Positions 29,601 to 36,782 of a DNA stretch of 44,384 nucleotides are shown here, piece after piece. Each line of letters opens with the position of its first letter. Within the stretch, counting starts at the first letter, position 1. The position numbers were made by a program, and so were the translations under genes. Below the pieces are notes generated by a model. It did no database searches. It was not told where the DNA came from and saw only the letters and a list, made by a program, of their open reading frames with translations. This DNA comes from Bodo saltans (Eukaryota; Euglenozoa; Kinetoplastea; Eubodonida; Bodonidae), in assembly GCA_001460835.1 (NCBI GenBank), contig CYKH01000770.1:21486-65869 (forward strand), given 5' to 3'.

Positions 29601-30403
29601 CTGCTCCCCCAATTGCCACTCGTTCGGAGCCTCTTGGCAAGTGGAAGCCCGACTTAGCCGCAAAAGTGGCATCGAAGCCTCCCGCGCTTCCACCGCCTAC
29701 TCCCGACGAGCGTGCCATGCTGCTGAACGCTGACACGTGGCTTCGCTACTTCCACTACGCATCGACTACTGGACCGAAGCCCACACCCGCCACTAAAGCA
29801 AAACGCAGTCGAAGCGAGGAGAGCACAACTGACGACGATGAGAATGTTCTCGTCTATCAAATTCAACCAGGCCGCACTGGTGTTCTTTTCCTCGGGATGG
29901 ATGCCCCCGTTCATTCAGTTGTCTACGCTCAAAAGTGTATGCTCGTGGTGGGCTCCATCGACCCAACAGCAAGCGGTGACCTATGGACGGTGATGCCGTG
30001 CACCACCACTCTACCCCAGTACGGGGAGATCGCCTCCATCGCTGACACGCTCCACCGCGAGGACGAGCGACTACTCCGGCAACGGCGTACACCGGGGACC
30101 ATGTCGGTGTACCAGCCTCCTATGAGTGTCACCAGGGCGAAGGATGCGAAGTTTCAGTACATTCGGTGGTTCCGTTGCGACGATGCGAGCGGCATGTTTA
30201 TGTTCTTGTTAAGTTCAGGCGCAGTTCAAGTATTTATCGGCACAGATGCTGAGCTAAGGTGGAACCCCAGTGCAGTGGGAGGAGACTCAGGGCGACGATT
30301 CCTTGTGCGGTGTAACGGCGTGGTGGAGACAGTTGACAGAACAAACTTCCCGTTGATGGATATCGTGGATCGAATGATGTCGACTGACCCTGACATTGTG
30401 TAG
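26645..30403 (+). CDS. KKT2/3: kinetoplastid kinetochore protein kinase, KKT2/KKT3 family
   Basis: A 1252-aa protein with the three-part layout of the kinetoplastid kinetochore kinases. First, an N-terminal Ser/Thr kinase: GQGSFG (40-45), Lys63 in FALKVA, HRD (153-155), DFG (173-175), APE in SFMAPEM; all catalytic residues are present, so it should be active. Second, a central Cys-rich zinc domain (C778, C781, C784, C800, C802, C807, C810, C818, C820, C823, then H836/C838), matching the centromere-localising domain plus zinc finger described for KKT2. Third, a C-terminal divergent polo-box-like region from ~1015 (VLVYQIQPG, VVYAQKCMLVVG, AVQVFIGTD). Between them are Ser/Pro/Arg- and Lys/Pro/Ala-rich linkers likely to bind DNA. 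I cannot separate KKT2 from KKT3 by eye; length (close to 1260) and the zinc finger favour KKT2. Confidence 0.87.
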   Translation: MQGTVLNITSEGEMVRSVDVDFPRATPPMVLRVEAHERIGQGSFGTVYRATSNSPKFPTFALKVAVGKAPRLEQELLVMRKVCTKGRLHVAGLEFVALNEPKTMLVAGLELCLPLTLHDFLVSYRLTSEVEMMYLASQVLTAVSGVHEEDCVHRDIKLQNFVFDLDCNVKLIDFGLAFNSITPPPGDVVAGTVSFMAPEMASNALTKTNRSSVGAPADVWSVGIVLFSIVTQRSPYPPTTEDETTSTSSQPASSRAEVNQSQLVRRVAKGQWVWPAGATFVSTDLRRLIESMIVLEPSERPTIRQVLAHPMWSKRYSPPKGLKTFLRLDGFDTLLAPSPEHQQHLLRNVERKSQMVNLSRAVSVANDSPLSDNENDAPKNEEQHATAGSSSAEQRDVNELDTSATVRIEANASRRGLEREFEGVLDEAMRKKPARSRSKGGADTRSTAASLQRPAGGRASRSQSRSVLPPTDDDIELPVPALPPAVPPRSRSSSRQAAPPMPMPVQVSTPPPTPRSPTLLPHSTPAPPQLSPTLVPSKAPSRGASTSMPRQPTGAIATSSISQQRRERSRSRSQAIESASQRVGGAQLAVNNDDEEDAAIAIRPIRPTKRVPVVQIHTPSTSKLFNAAPAAAEETLLRATSTSSTAIPFATDEEEAEDTQPPSSSHAGKKILPKSATTRRSVSQEKKIHDVPVTTQLIGTLSTSLATEERKHRTALARLLQSQMDHFIAYLWVLIEEDQTRYNITWLCEMQAKHIDHAHQFQIKKDDKGPGYDEGFVCDACLKCYGPKKRGATVWEYYHCSCGMDMCASCYKHFVTACTCPTCKVQHRNIMELRSHACRNKKVVAGSASPPVKRVRDSATLPPPKKSATPQRPSTSKKVQSVESDESDDEEEPPKTKRRSERPAAAPATKATQRQPPAPAKAPPTKASPAPPAKPDAKVKGGKTATNPVVVASSPSKAVSAAAASLAKGNKPVLRKGGDTPNVAPPAPPIATRSEPLGKWKPDLAAKVASKPPALPPPTPDERAMLLNADTWLRYFHYASTTGPKPTPATKAKRSRSEESTTDDDENVLVYQIQPGRTGVLFLGMDAPVHSVVYAQKCMLVVGSIDPTASGDLWTVMPCTTTLPQYGEIASIADTLHREDERLLRQRRTPGTMSVYQPPMSVTRAKDAKFQYIRWFRCDDASGMFMFLLSSGAVQVFIGTDAELRWNPSAVGGDSGRRFLVRCNGVVETVDRTNFPLMDIVDRMMSTDPDIV

Positions 30404-30718
30404 GTGAGAGACTTGATGGGTGAGAGAGTGCGCAGCGTGAAGTGATGGTGCATAGAAGAAGTGTGCAAACGAATAGATAAACTTGGCGAGAAGTGAGACA
30501 AGAGGACCACGTGGCTACTCTCCCTCAGCTTGTCTGTTGAGCCAGGGACACAGTGGTGGGCACCTAGACCAAAGAGAAGATTTTTATTTCCTGAATTTAA
30601 CAGTTTGGCGCCGTGAACAATTATAGCGGTGTGCTCTTATTAACATTGTCTCTCTTGTGAATAACCGCTTTGCATGTGTTGTATTGCGTCAAGAAAGGTA
30701 GTTACAAACTCTTCCCAC
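30404..30718. other. intergenic spacer
   Basis: No gene seen. A purine-rich 3' UTR-like start is followed by T-rich stretches (30575-30600 and 30634-30660) that probably guide splicing to the next gene, with AG candidates at 30692-30705. Confidence 0.55.
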
Positions 30719-31522
30719 ATGGCTGATTCTTTCCGTGACAGGACCCGTGCCACTCGCTACCAGCAGCGACAGGCACTTCCACCAAACTTCGCCCAAGTAC
30801 TCAAGGAGTACACGCGTGAAGTGCTCCGTGAGCAGCCGTCAGACGTGTTGGCGTGGAGTGCGCAATACTTCAAGAAGCTTGCGCTAGAAACTGACCCCCT
30901 CCTGGCTCAGCAGCCCCCTCCGGAGCACTACGCCCCGTCTGTAGAGAACCCCGAGCTCGAGGTGATGTCGATGAAGATTAGCAAAGTGTTCGCCACCATG
31001 GATGACCGCAACACTGGTCTGCTCTACTCCCACTTAGTGCAGCGCGCTCTGCTCGAAGCGTTCGGACTTAGCAAGGCTCAGTCGCTGTACATCTTATCGT
31101 GCGAGTACGTCAACATCAACGACGGAGGCATGCTGGACTACCGCCAATTTGCTCGTGACTGTGTGAATGCGGTGTACTACTTCCAGAGCACCGGCTACGA
31201 GTTTGCGGACTTGTCACAGTACGGCGAAGATGCTGCCGTTCATGGGCTTAGCAAGGCAGAGCTCGAGGATGAGCTCCTTCGCGTCTTCCGCGGCGCAGAT
31301 GAAGAGGGCCTCGGCCGCCTACCCTTCCCAATCTACCGCGATGCGCTGATTAACGCTCCCTTGCAGCTTACCCAGCGCGACTTGAACATTCTGTACGCCG
31401 TTGCTGAGCGCACGAGCGACGGCTACGTTGAGTACAAGAAGGAGGTCGACCATAGCTACGAGTTGCTGCTGCACTCGGATACCTTCTCTTCCTTCGATGC
31501 CGAGCAAGCCCAACAGCAGTAG
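30719..31522 (+). CDS. RIIa-domain/EF-hand-like flagellar protein (radial spoke RSP7/RSP11-like)
   Basis: A 267-aa protein. Residues ~17-55 (LPPNFAQVLKEYTREVL, then DVLAWSAQYFKKL) form a dimerisation/docking domain like that of the PKA regulatory subunit RII, used in radial spoke proteins to bind an AKAP-type helix. The rest has degenerate EF-hand-like pairs: FATMDDRNTGLLYSHLVQRAL with DGGMLDYRQFARD, and FRGADEEGLGRLPFPIYRDAL with ASERTSDGYVEY-like spacing. Most loops lack the full calcium ligand set. RIIa plus EF-hand-like domains occur in Chlamydomonas RSP7. The start at 30719 (MADSF) is preferred; an upstream in-frame ATG at 30674 lies in or before the splice region. Confidence 0.72.
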   Translation: MADSFRDRTRATRYQQRQALPPNFAQVLKEYTREVLREQPSDVLAWSAQYFKKLALETDPLLAQQPPPEHYAPSVENPELEVMSMKISKVFATMDDRNTGLLYSHLVQRALLEAFGLSKAQSLYILSCEYVNINDGGMLDYRQFARDCVNAVYYFQSTGYEFADLSQYGEDAAVHGLSKAELEDELLRVFRGADEEGLGRLPFPIYRDALINAPLQLTQRDLNILYAVAERTSDGYVEYKKEVDHSYELLLHSDTFSSFDAEQAQQQ

Positions 31523-31888
31523 ACAATGAGGAGGACATCCAACGCCTAGTCTTTGATGTTACGCCTTTAGATGTATTGTAGGATGCAGAGGTTGCGGCCA
31601 AATTGACAAGAAGATGAAGGTGGCTTGTTTTTTGTCGTTGCTGACAAAAAAGTCTCGGCAAAGATTGCCGCCCGATTCTTTTTTTGTTTTTATCCTGTGC
31701 AGATATCACCTCTCGAAGAAAAAACCCCGAAAGGAGCTGCAATTGAAAACTCATGTTTTGGTTCTTCTCGTTCTTGAGATTATTTGTCGTATTGTCGCCT
31801 TTGGTATCAGGAAGAAAAAGAAAAGTTGCAAAGTGTCGGTTGTTTCTCACTCTTCCCCAACAGATATTACTGTTCAGCTCGCACAGCA
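31523..31888. other. intergenic spacer with splice acceptor for MFS gene
   Basis: No gene seen. T-rich tracts occur at 31676-31696 and 31835-31860; the second ends in AG (about 31861-31863) near the ATG at 31889. Confidence 0.55.
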
Positions 31889-33328
31889 ATGGAGTCCACG
31901 AATCTTACTGCTGGAGCAGTCCAGAGTTGTTTGGCGCTGCTGGTCTTTGGCTGCATCGCTGTTGTTTGGAAGCAACGACGGAGCTCAACCTCATCGACCC
32001 CGATCAACTCGCCTGAAAGTGGTGGAAGCTCGGCGCAGCAAGCGTGGCCCAAAGAAGCCGAATTCACCAAGTTTCAACGAAGCTACCTGACTGTCTATCT
32101 GCTTTGCACGTTTAGCGATTGGCTCAAAGGGCCGTATGTGTATGCACTGTACGAGGAGTACGGCTTTAGTAAACCCCAAATAGCATGGCTCTTCGTTGGC
32201 GGATTCCTATCGAGCCTCGTTTTCGGCACTTTTGTAGGTTCCCTTTCTGATAAATTTGGTAGAAAACACCTGTGCATGGTGTTCTGCGGAATATACGCCG
32301 CGTCTGCCTTCACCAAGCTCATCAATAGTTTCGTGGTGTTGTTTTTTGGCCGTGTGCTCAGCGGCATTGCGACCTCACTGCTCTTCACGTCTTTCGAATC
32401 GTGGATGGTGTCCGAGCACAAGGCACGGCAATATCCAGAACACCTTCTCTCCAACACCTTCAGCAAAGCGATATTGGGCAACGGTGCTGTCGCTATCGCC
32501 GCTGGTTTGGTGGCTCAAACAATGGCGAACTCGTTTGGGTACGTGGCTCCGTTCTTGACTGCTGTCCCCTGCCTCGGCCTCGCTGCAGCATTGATGATCC
32601 CGTGGAATGAAAACTACGGCAACCAGAATATTCACGTTCGTGAGACGCTAGTGCGTGGGTGGGAGGCGATCATGCGAGAGCGCAAGCTGCAGTACCTTGG
32701 ACTCTGCCAAGCGCTGTTTGAGGGGTGCATGTATGTCTGGGTGTTCTACTGGACTCCAGCAGTCCGCGTGTTAGATAGCGATGCGATTCCGTTTGGCCTA
32801 GTCTTTGCGTGCTTCATGGCGGCCTTGATGATCGGTGGTATGCTCACCGACCTCTTTCCTGTCGACAAGCTCGTCACTGCAATGCACTGCGCGTGTATCG
32901 TGGCGACGGCAGCAGCAGCGCTGTTCTTCGACAACAAATTGTTTGTCTTTGGTATGTTCACCATATTTGAGGGGTTGGTTGGGATTTACTTTGCAGGCCA
33001 CGGTACCTTACGCTCCATGCACATGGAGGAGAGCACGAGGTCATCTGTCATGAATATCTTTAGAGTGCCGTTGAATATGTTTGTGATTGTGATGCTGCAG
33101 GTGTCCATGACGCCACGCCACGCACTGTTGCTCCTCACGGTTGTTCATATGCTTTCACTGGGGTGCTTGGTGATGTTCTTTGGTAGTGTGCGTGGTGGTA
33201 GTAGTAGCGCGGCGGGAGGCCGTGGGGTGAAGCAGCAGCAACTTCAGAGCAGCTCCGAAGGCGTGCCTTTGTCTGTTTCTACACATTCGTCGAACGACTC
33301 ATTTTCCAACAAACAGAGCAGAGACTAG
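31889..33328 (+). CDS. major facilitator superfamily transporter, MFSD5/MOT2-like
   Basis: A 479-aa polytopic membrane protein with about 12 hydrophobic segments. The cytoplasmic loop between helices 2 and 3 has the MFS motif GSLSDKFGRK (~117-126). The segment after it (GRVLSGIATSLLFTSFESWMVSEH) is characteristic of the MFSD5/molybdate-anion transporter family (Pfam MFS_5), including the F-E-S/A-W-x-V-S-E-H core. An N-terminal helix precedes a Ser-rich loop, and the C-terminal tail is Gln/Ser-rich and cytosolic. Relatives in algae move molybdate; the substrate here is inferred only from the family. The start at the ATG 31889 follows the acceptor; the longer frame begins with TTG. Confidence 0.87.
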   Translation: MESTNLTAGAVQSCLALLVFGCIAVVWKQRRSSTSSTPINSPESGGSSAQQAWPKEAEFTKFQRSYLTVYLLCTFSDWLKGPYVYALYEEYGFSKPQIAWLFVGGFLSSLVFGTFVGSLSDKFGRKHLCMVFCGIYAASAFTKLINSFVVLFFGRVLSGIATSLLFTSFESWMVSEHKARQYPEHLLSNTFSKAILGNGAVAIAAGLVAQTMANSFGYVAPFLTAVPCLGLAAALMIPWNENYGNQNIHVRETLVRGWEAIMRERKLQYLGLCQALFEGCMYVWVFYWTPAVRVLDSDAIPFGLVFACFMAALMIGGMLTDLFPVDKLVTAMHCACIVATAAAALFFDNKLFVFGMFTIFEGLVGIYFAGHGTLRSMHMEESTRSSVMNIFRVPLNMFVIVMLQVSMTPRHALLLLTVVHMLSLGCLVMFFGSVRGGSSSAAGGRGVKQQQLQSSSEGVPLSVSTHSSNDSFSNKQSRD

Positions 33329-33538
33329 TGAAATGCCTTATTGTGCTATTTGTATGGTTGGATGCTCGATAGAGAAGAAGGGATGTAGGTTTGTACTGCT
33401 CTATTTGCAGCACTGCCATACATTCTGGATGATCCAAATATTCACTTTGAGGTGCAATTTTCCCCCTTTTGGTCATGACTTTCTGCTCTCTAAAGATCCC
33501 CAACCAACACACACAAAAGTAAAATAATATTTGAGACC

Positions 33539-34558
33539 ATGGCGCAGCGTATGGATTTGAACACGATTCTGAGCTTGGCTCAAAGTGCGTTGGACATGGG
33601 GCAAGTCCAAGCAGCTTGCGAGTTCTACGAGGTGGGACTTGCACAGTACCCGAACAGCGCTGAGATTTTTGAAGCGTATGCAGAGATCATGATGCACTTC
33701 GTGCAAGATCCAGACCGCGCTCGTCAAATGCTGCAACACGCGATTAACGTTTGCCCGAACGAAGGACACGTCAAGTACCTGAACATGGCGCAGCTTGTAA
33801 CTGGACGAGAAGCATTGGATTGTTACCGCCGCTCGTACGAAATTTTGATCAACGAACTCGGTCGTGCGCGAAAGAAGAAGCAACAGAAGGTAATCCGGAG
33901 GACGATTGCATCGGTGCGATGTGGCGCCGCAGAACTTTTCTTAACGGACTTGTGCGACGAGCCAGAGGCGGAGCAGGAGTGCGAGACGAATATCAACGAT
34001 GCGAACTTCTACTGTGACGATTCGGTGGAAGTTCATCAGTTACGTGGCTCTTTGCGGTTGTCGCAGCAGCGCAATGATGAAGCTCGAGATTCGCTACGCA
34101 GGGCGGTGGAGCTCACCCACTCACTAGGCGAAGAGTACCAGCCAACGCTGAACTCCAAAGTCGAGCTCGGCAAGCTGCTGATGCAGGTCGATGCCACCGA
34201 CGCGTTTCGGTTCCTCTTGGAGGTGCTGCAGTTCGACGACAGCAATGCGTACGTGTGGTTCTTGCTTGGGGAATCGGCACGTTTGCGTAAAAGGTACCAC
34301 GACGCAGCCCGCCTTCTCAAACATAGCAGAATACGCGCCTCTGCCATGAGTGATAGCGCCGAGGCCCTTGGCGATATTGACAAGGCCATCATGGTGCTCG
34401 TGGAGGAAATGGGAGGTACTGATGCCGTCATGGCGATCCCTAACATGGACCACCCCAACCCGATTGCACTCCTAGAGCCGGAAGAAGACGGCGATGAGGA
34501 TGAGAAGGAGGCGGAGTGGGAGCCGGCCAGTGATGATGATGACAACAATGATGCGTAA
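33539..34558 (+). CDS. TPR protein, Acl4-like ribosomal protein L4 chaperone
   Basis: A 339-aa soluble protein of stacked helical hairpins (TPR-like): AQSALDMGQVQAACEFYEVGLAQYP, then helices around LRGSLRLSQQRNDEARDSLRRAVEL and VWFLLGESARLRKRYHDAARLL. The C-terminus is strongly acidic (EPEEDGDEDEKEAEWEPASDDDD). Length, TPR layout and acidic tail match yeast Acl4, the dedicated chaperone of newly made Rpl4, and its plant and protist relatives. This is a family-level inference; another TPR chaperone is possible. The ATG at 33539 is the only sensible start, with a T-rich tract and AG upstream. Confidence 0.7.
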   Translation: MAQRMDLNTILSLAQSALDMGQVQAACEFYEVGLAQYPNSAEIFEAYAEIMMHFVQDPDRARQMLQHAINVCPNEGHVKYLNMAQLVTGREALDCYRRSYEILINELGRARKKKQQKVIRRTIASVRCGAAELFLTDLCDEPEAEQECETNINDANFYCDDSVEVHQLRGSLRLSQQRNDEARDSLRRAVELTHSLGEEYQPTLNSKVELGKLLMQVDATDAFRFLLEVLQFDDSNAYVWFLLGESARLRKRYHDAARLLKHSRIRASAMSDSAEALGDIDKAIMVLVEEMGGTDAVMAIPNMDHPNPIALLEPEEDGDEDEKEAEWEPASDDDDNNDA

Positions 34559-34776
34559 TGAGTCCGCAGGTAACCACAAAATCACACATTTCTATTTTCC
34601 GCGAGTAATCTATTCATTGTTCAACTTGAATGATTCGTTTCGTGGTGTTCACGATACGTTTTGTTTGTTGCTCGTTTCGATTCGTTTGCTCGTTATTGTG
34701 TTTCTCCTTCCATCTACAAAAAGTTAGATACAGCTACGCCGTACAAGGTCACTGGCGGCTGGAGAACTTCCAATCC

Positions 34777-36471
34777 ATGTCGACAAAGCTTTTAGTGCTT
34801 CTTGCGCTAGTTCTGGTCTGTGCTCTGGGCCACAAGGATTACGAACGCGATGAGGACTTGCCGCATCGGTGGAGAGATACCGATTACCAAAACAACCGAA
34901 TTGCAAACGAGCAACACGAAATGAACGAAATCGCCCACAGCTTCCGCCGTGTTCTGCGCGAAGGCAAGAGCACCGGCTGCAAGGACTGTGAGCTTGCTGC
35001 GCAAATCTTTTTCGAGATTGGGCAGAACAAGGCCGCTCTGAACGACACCACCGGTGCGCTGCTACGTGATGCTTGCGTGGATATGTTCCGCAATAGCACA
35101 TTCGATTTGGACATTTGCTTCGATGTGGTGGGGACGCTGGTGGTCTTAGTGAACAAAGGACTCGTTCTCCTGAACGGCTGGCAAGTGGACTTCAAGGAAG
35201 TGGTGTGCGCCGACTTTTTATTTTACTGCGTCAAGCCATGCTGCTTGTTGCCATACGCCCCTGAGCAAGTGCGCCTGAGTTACCGGGATAGCAATCCTGT
35301 TGGCAATTCTACCGCGATGAGCGTCGGCTGGGTCACCCTGAAGCAGACGCCCGATGCCGTGGTGGAGTGGTGGACGCCGTCAACCCCCAAAAGCACCAAC
35401 AACGCTTCGTGGAACACGTACAACCACGGCGGCTGGATTGGCATCATTCACAACGCCACCATGTCATCGTTGACGGCAGACACGTTGTACACGTACCGCG
35501 TTGGCTCAGATGCCCTCGGCTGGTCACAGGAGTTCACGTTCAAAACACTTCCGCTCAATATTGGAACAGCGGAACGCCCTCTTCGTGTGATTGGTATCGC
35601 GGACATGGGCTGGGCGGAGGCAGCACAACCAACGATTGCCGCCATCCAGGCGATGGTGAACAATGGCACCGTGGATTTCGTCATCCACCCTGGAGATATC
35701 GGCTACGCAGACGGCAATGAGGCCTGGTGGGACGTGTTCGGTCGTGAAATGGAGCCGATTACGTCGCGCATTCCGTACATGACGGTGATTGGGAATCATG
35801 AGAGTATCTGGTGGAACGGGACAGGTTACAAGGAGCGGTGGTTCCGTCCTGATGCCAACATGGGTGCGCCGTCGGACTCTACATTCTATCAACTGAACGT
35901 TGGCCCCGTCACATTCATGATGCTCGATAGTGAGACCGCGTGGAACACTGCAGACTATGGCCAGGCTCAGCTTAACTGGATGCAACTTGCATTCAACGAT
36001 GCCCGAAGCAATGGGCAATTGATCTTCGCGGCCCACCACCGCCCCTTCTACTGCAGCTCGAACGCTATTGTTGACTGCACCACCCTCGCTGTCAACTTAC
36101 GCAGCCAAGCTGAGGCGTTGTACAAGGCCACTGGTGTGTCGACGGTGATGTGCGGCCATGTGCATAACTACGAGCGTACCTTCCCTGTCTATGACAACAT
36201 CACGGACGTGAACTCAACGTACTCCAACGTCGCCGATCCGTATTACATTGTGAATGGTGCCGCGGGCAATCGTGAGGGCACATCCAACTTCTACACGACA
36301 TCGAATTTGTGGTCTGCTGTGCGGCTAGAGAACATTGGGTACACTGTCCTGGAGTTCGTCCGTCAAGGTGGTGAGGACACCTTTAACATGAGGTTTATCG
36401 ATTCTGCCTCTGGGCAATTGTTGGATCAGGTGATTCTTACCAAGAATGTCACCACTAGCCAACGTCATTAA
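34777..36471 (+). CDS. secreted/lysosomal purple acid phosphatase with N-terminal saposin domain
   Basis: A 564-aa secretory-pathway metallophosphatase. Residues 1-18 are a signal peptide. Residues 68-151 form a saposin-B type domain with six Cys in the right pattern (C68xxC71, C100, C114, C144x6C151), which in relatives binds membranes or lipids. A purple acid phosphatase follows: a fibronectin-like N-terminal domain (SYRDSN...VEWWTP), then metal-binding motifs DMG (D276), GDIGYAD (D307, Y310), GNHE (N340, H341), AHHRP (H420/H421) and GHVHNYER (H461, H463). All expected ligands are present, so activity is likely. Many N-glycosylation sequons suit a lysosomal or secreted enzyme. The start at 34777 places the signal peptide at the N-terminus; the longer frame from 34630 reads through a T-rich tract. 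Confidence 0.92.
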   Translation: MSTKLLVLLALVLVCALGHKDYERDEDLPHRWRDTDYQNNRIANEQHEMNEIAHSFRRVLREGKSTGCKDCELAAQIFFEIGQNKAALNDTTGALLRDACVDMFRNSTFDLDICFDVVGTLVVLVNKGLVLLNGWQVDFKEVVCADFLFYCVKPCCLLPYAPEQVRLSYRDSNPVGNSTAMSVGWVTLKQTPDAVVEWWTPSTPKSTNNASWNTYNHGGWIGIIHNATMSSLTADTLYTYRVGSDALGWSQEFTFKTLPLNIGTAERPLRVIGIADMGWAEAAQPTIAAIQAMVNNGTVDFVIHPGDIGYADGNEAWWDVFGREMEPITSRIPYMTVIGNHESIWWNGTGYKERWFRPDANMGAPSDSTFYQLNVGPVTFMMLDSETAWNTADYGQAQLNWMQLAFNDARSNGQLIFAAHHRPFYCSSNAIVDCTTLAVNLRSQAEALYKATGVSTVMCGHVHNYERTFPVYDNITDVNSTYSNVADPYYIVNGAAGNREGTSNFYTTSNLWSAVRLENIGYTVLEFVRQGGEDTFNMRFIDSASGQLLDQVILTKNVTTSQRH

Positions 36472-36782
36472 TAACATTCAAGTTGCAAAAAGTGAGTGCA
36501 CAATCAAAAGGGCAGTGTCACACGTCGTTGAGAGATGGCAGTTACGACGAAGAGAGTTTCGTCTTCCTTTCCTTGACAACGGTTGTTGTGCGTTTCTTTT
36601 TTTGTTTACCCCCTCCCTACTTTCTCAAACGTTACATGTTATGTGAATGTGATTCCCTACGTTCAAGCGTCTACAGCGTGGAAATAATGCTCCATTTGCA
36701 TGTGTCGCAGAAATATTTCAATGTCTCTCTTTATATTTTTTTATTGAAGTTGATAGAGTAGAGCGGGCTTGTTGAACAAACG
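36472..36782. other. intergenic spacer
   Basis: No gene seen. T-rich tracts occur at 36590-36630 and 36724-36745; an AG near 36757 or 36761 is a likely acceptor for the gene starting at 36783. Confidence 0.55.

Noticed and set aside
34630-34776. 49-residue extension of the acid phosphatase
   Set aside because: It runs through a T-rich tract and would bury the signal peptide that sits at the 34777 start.
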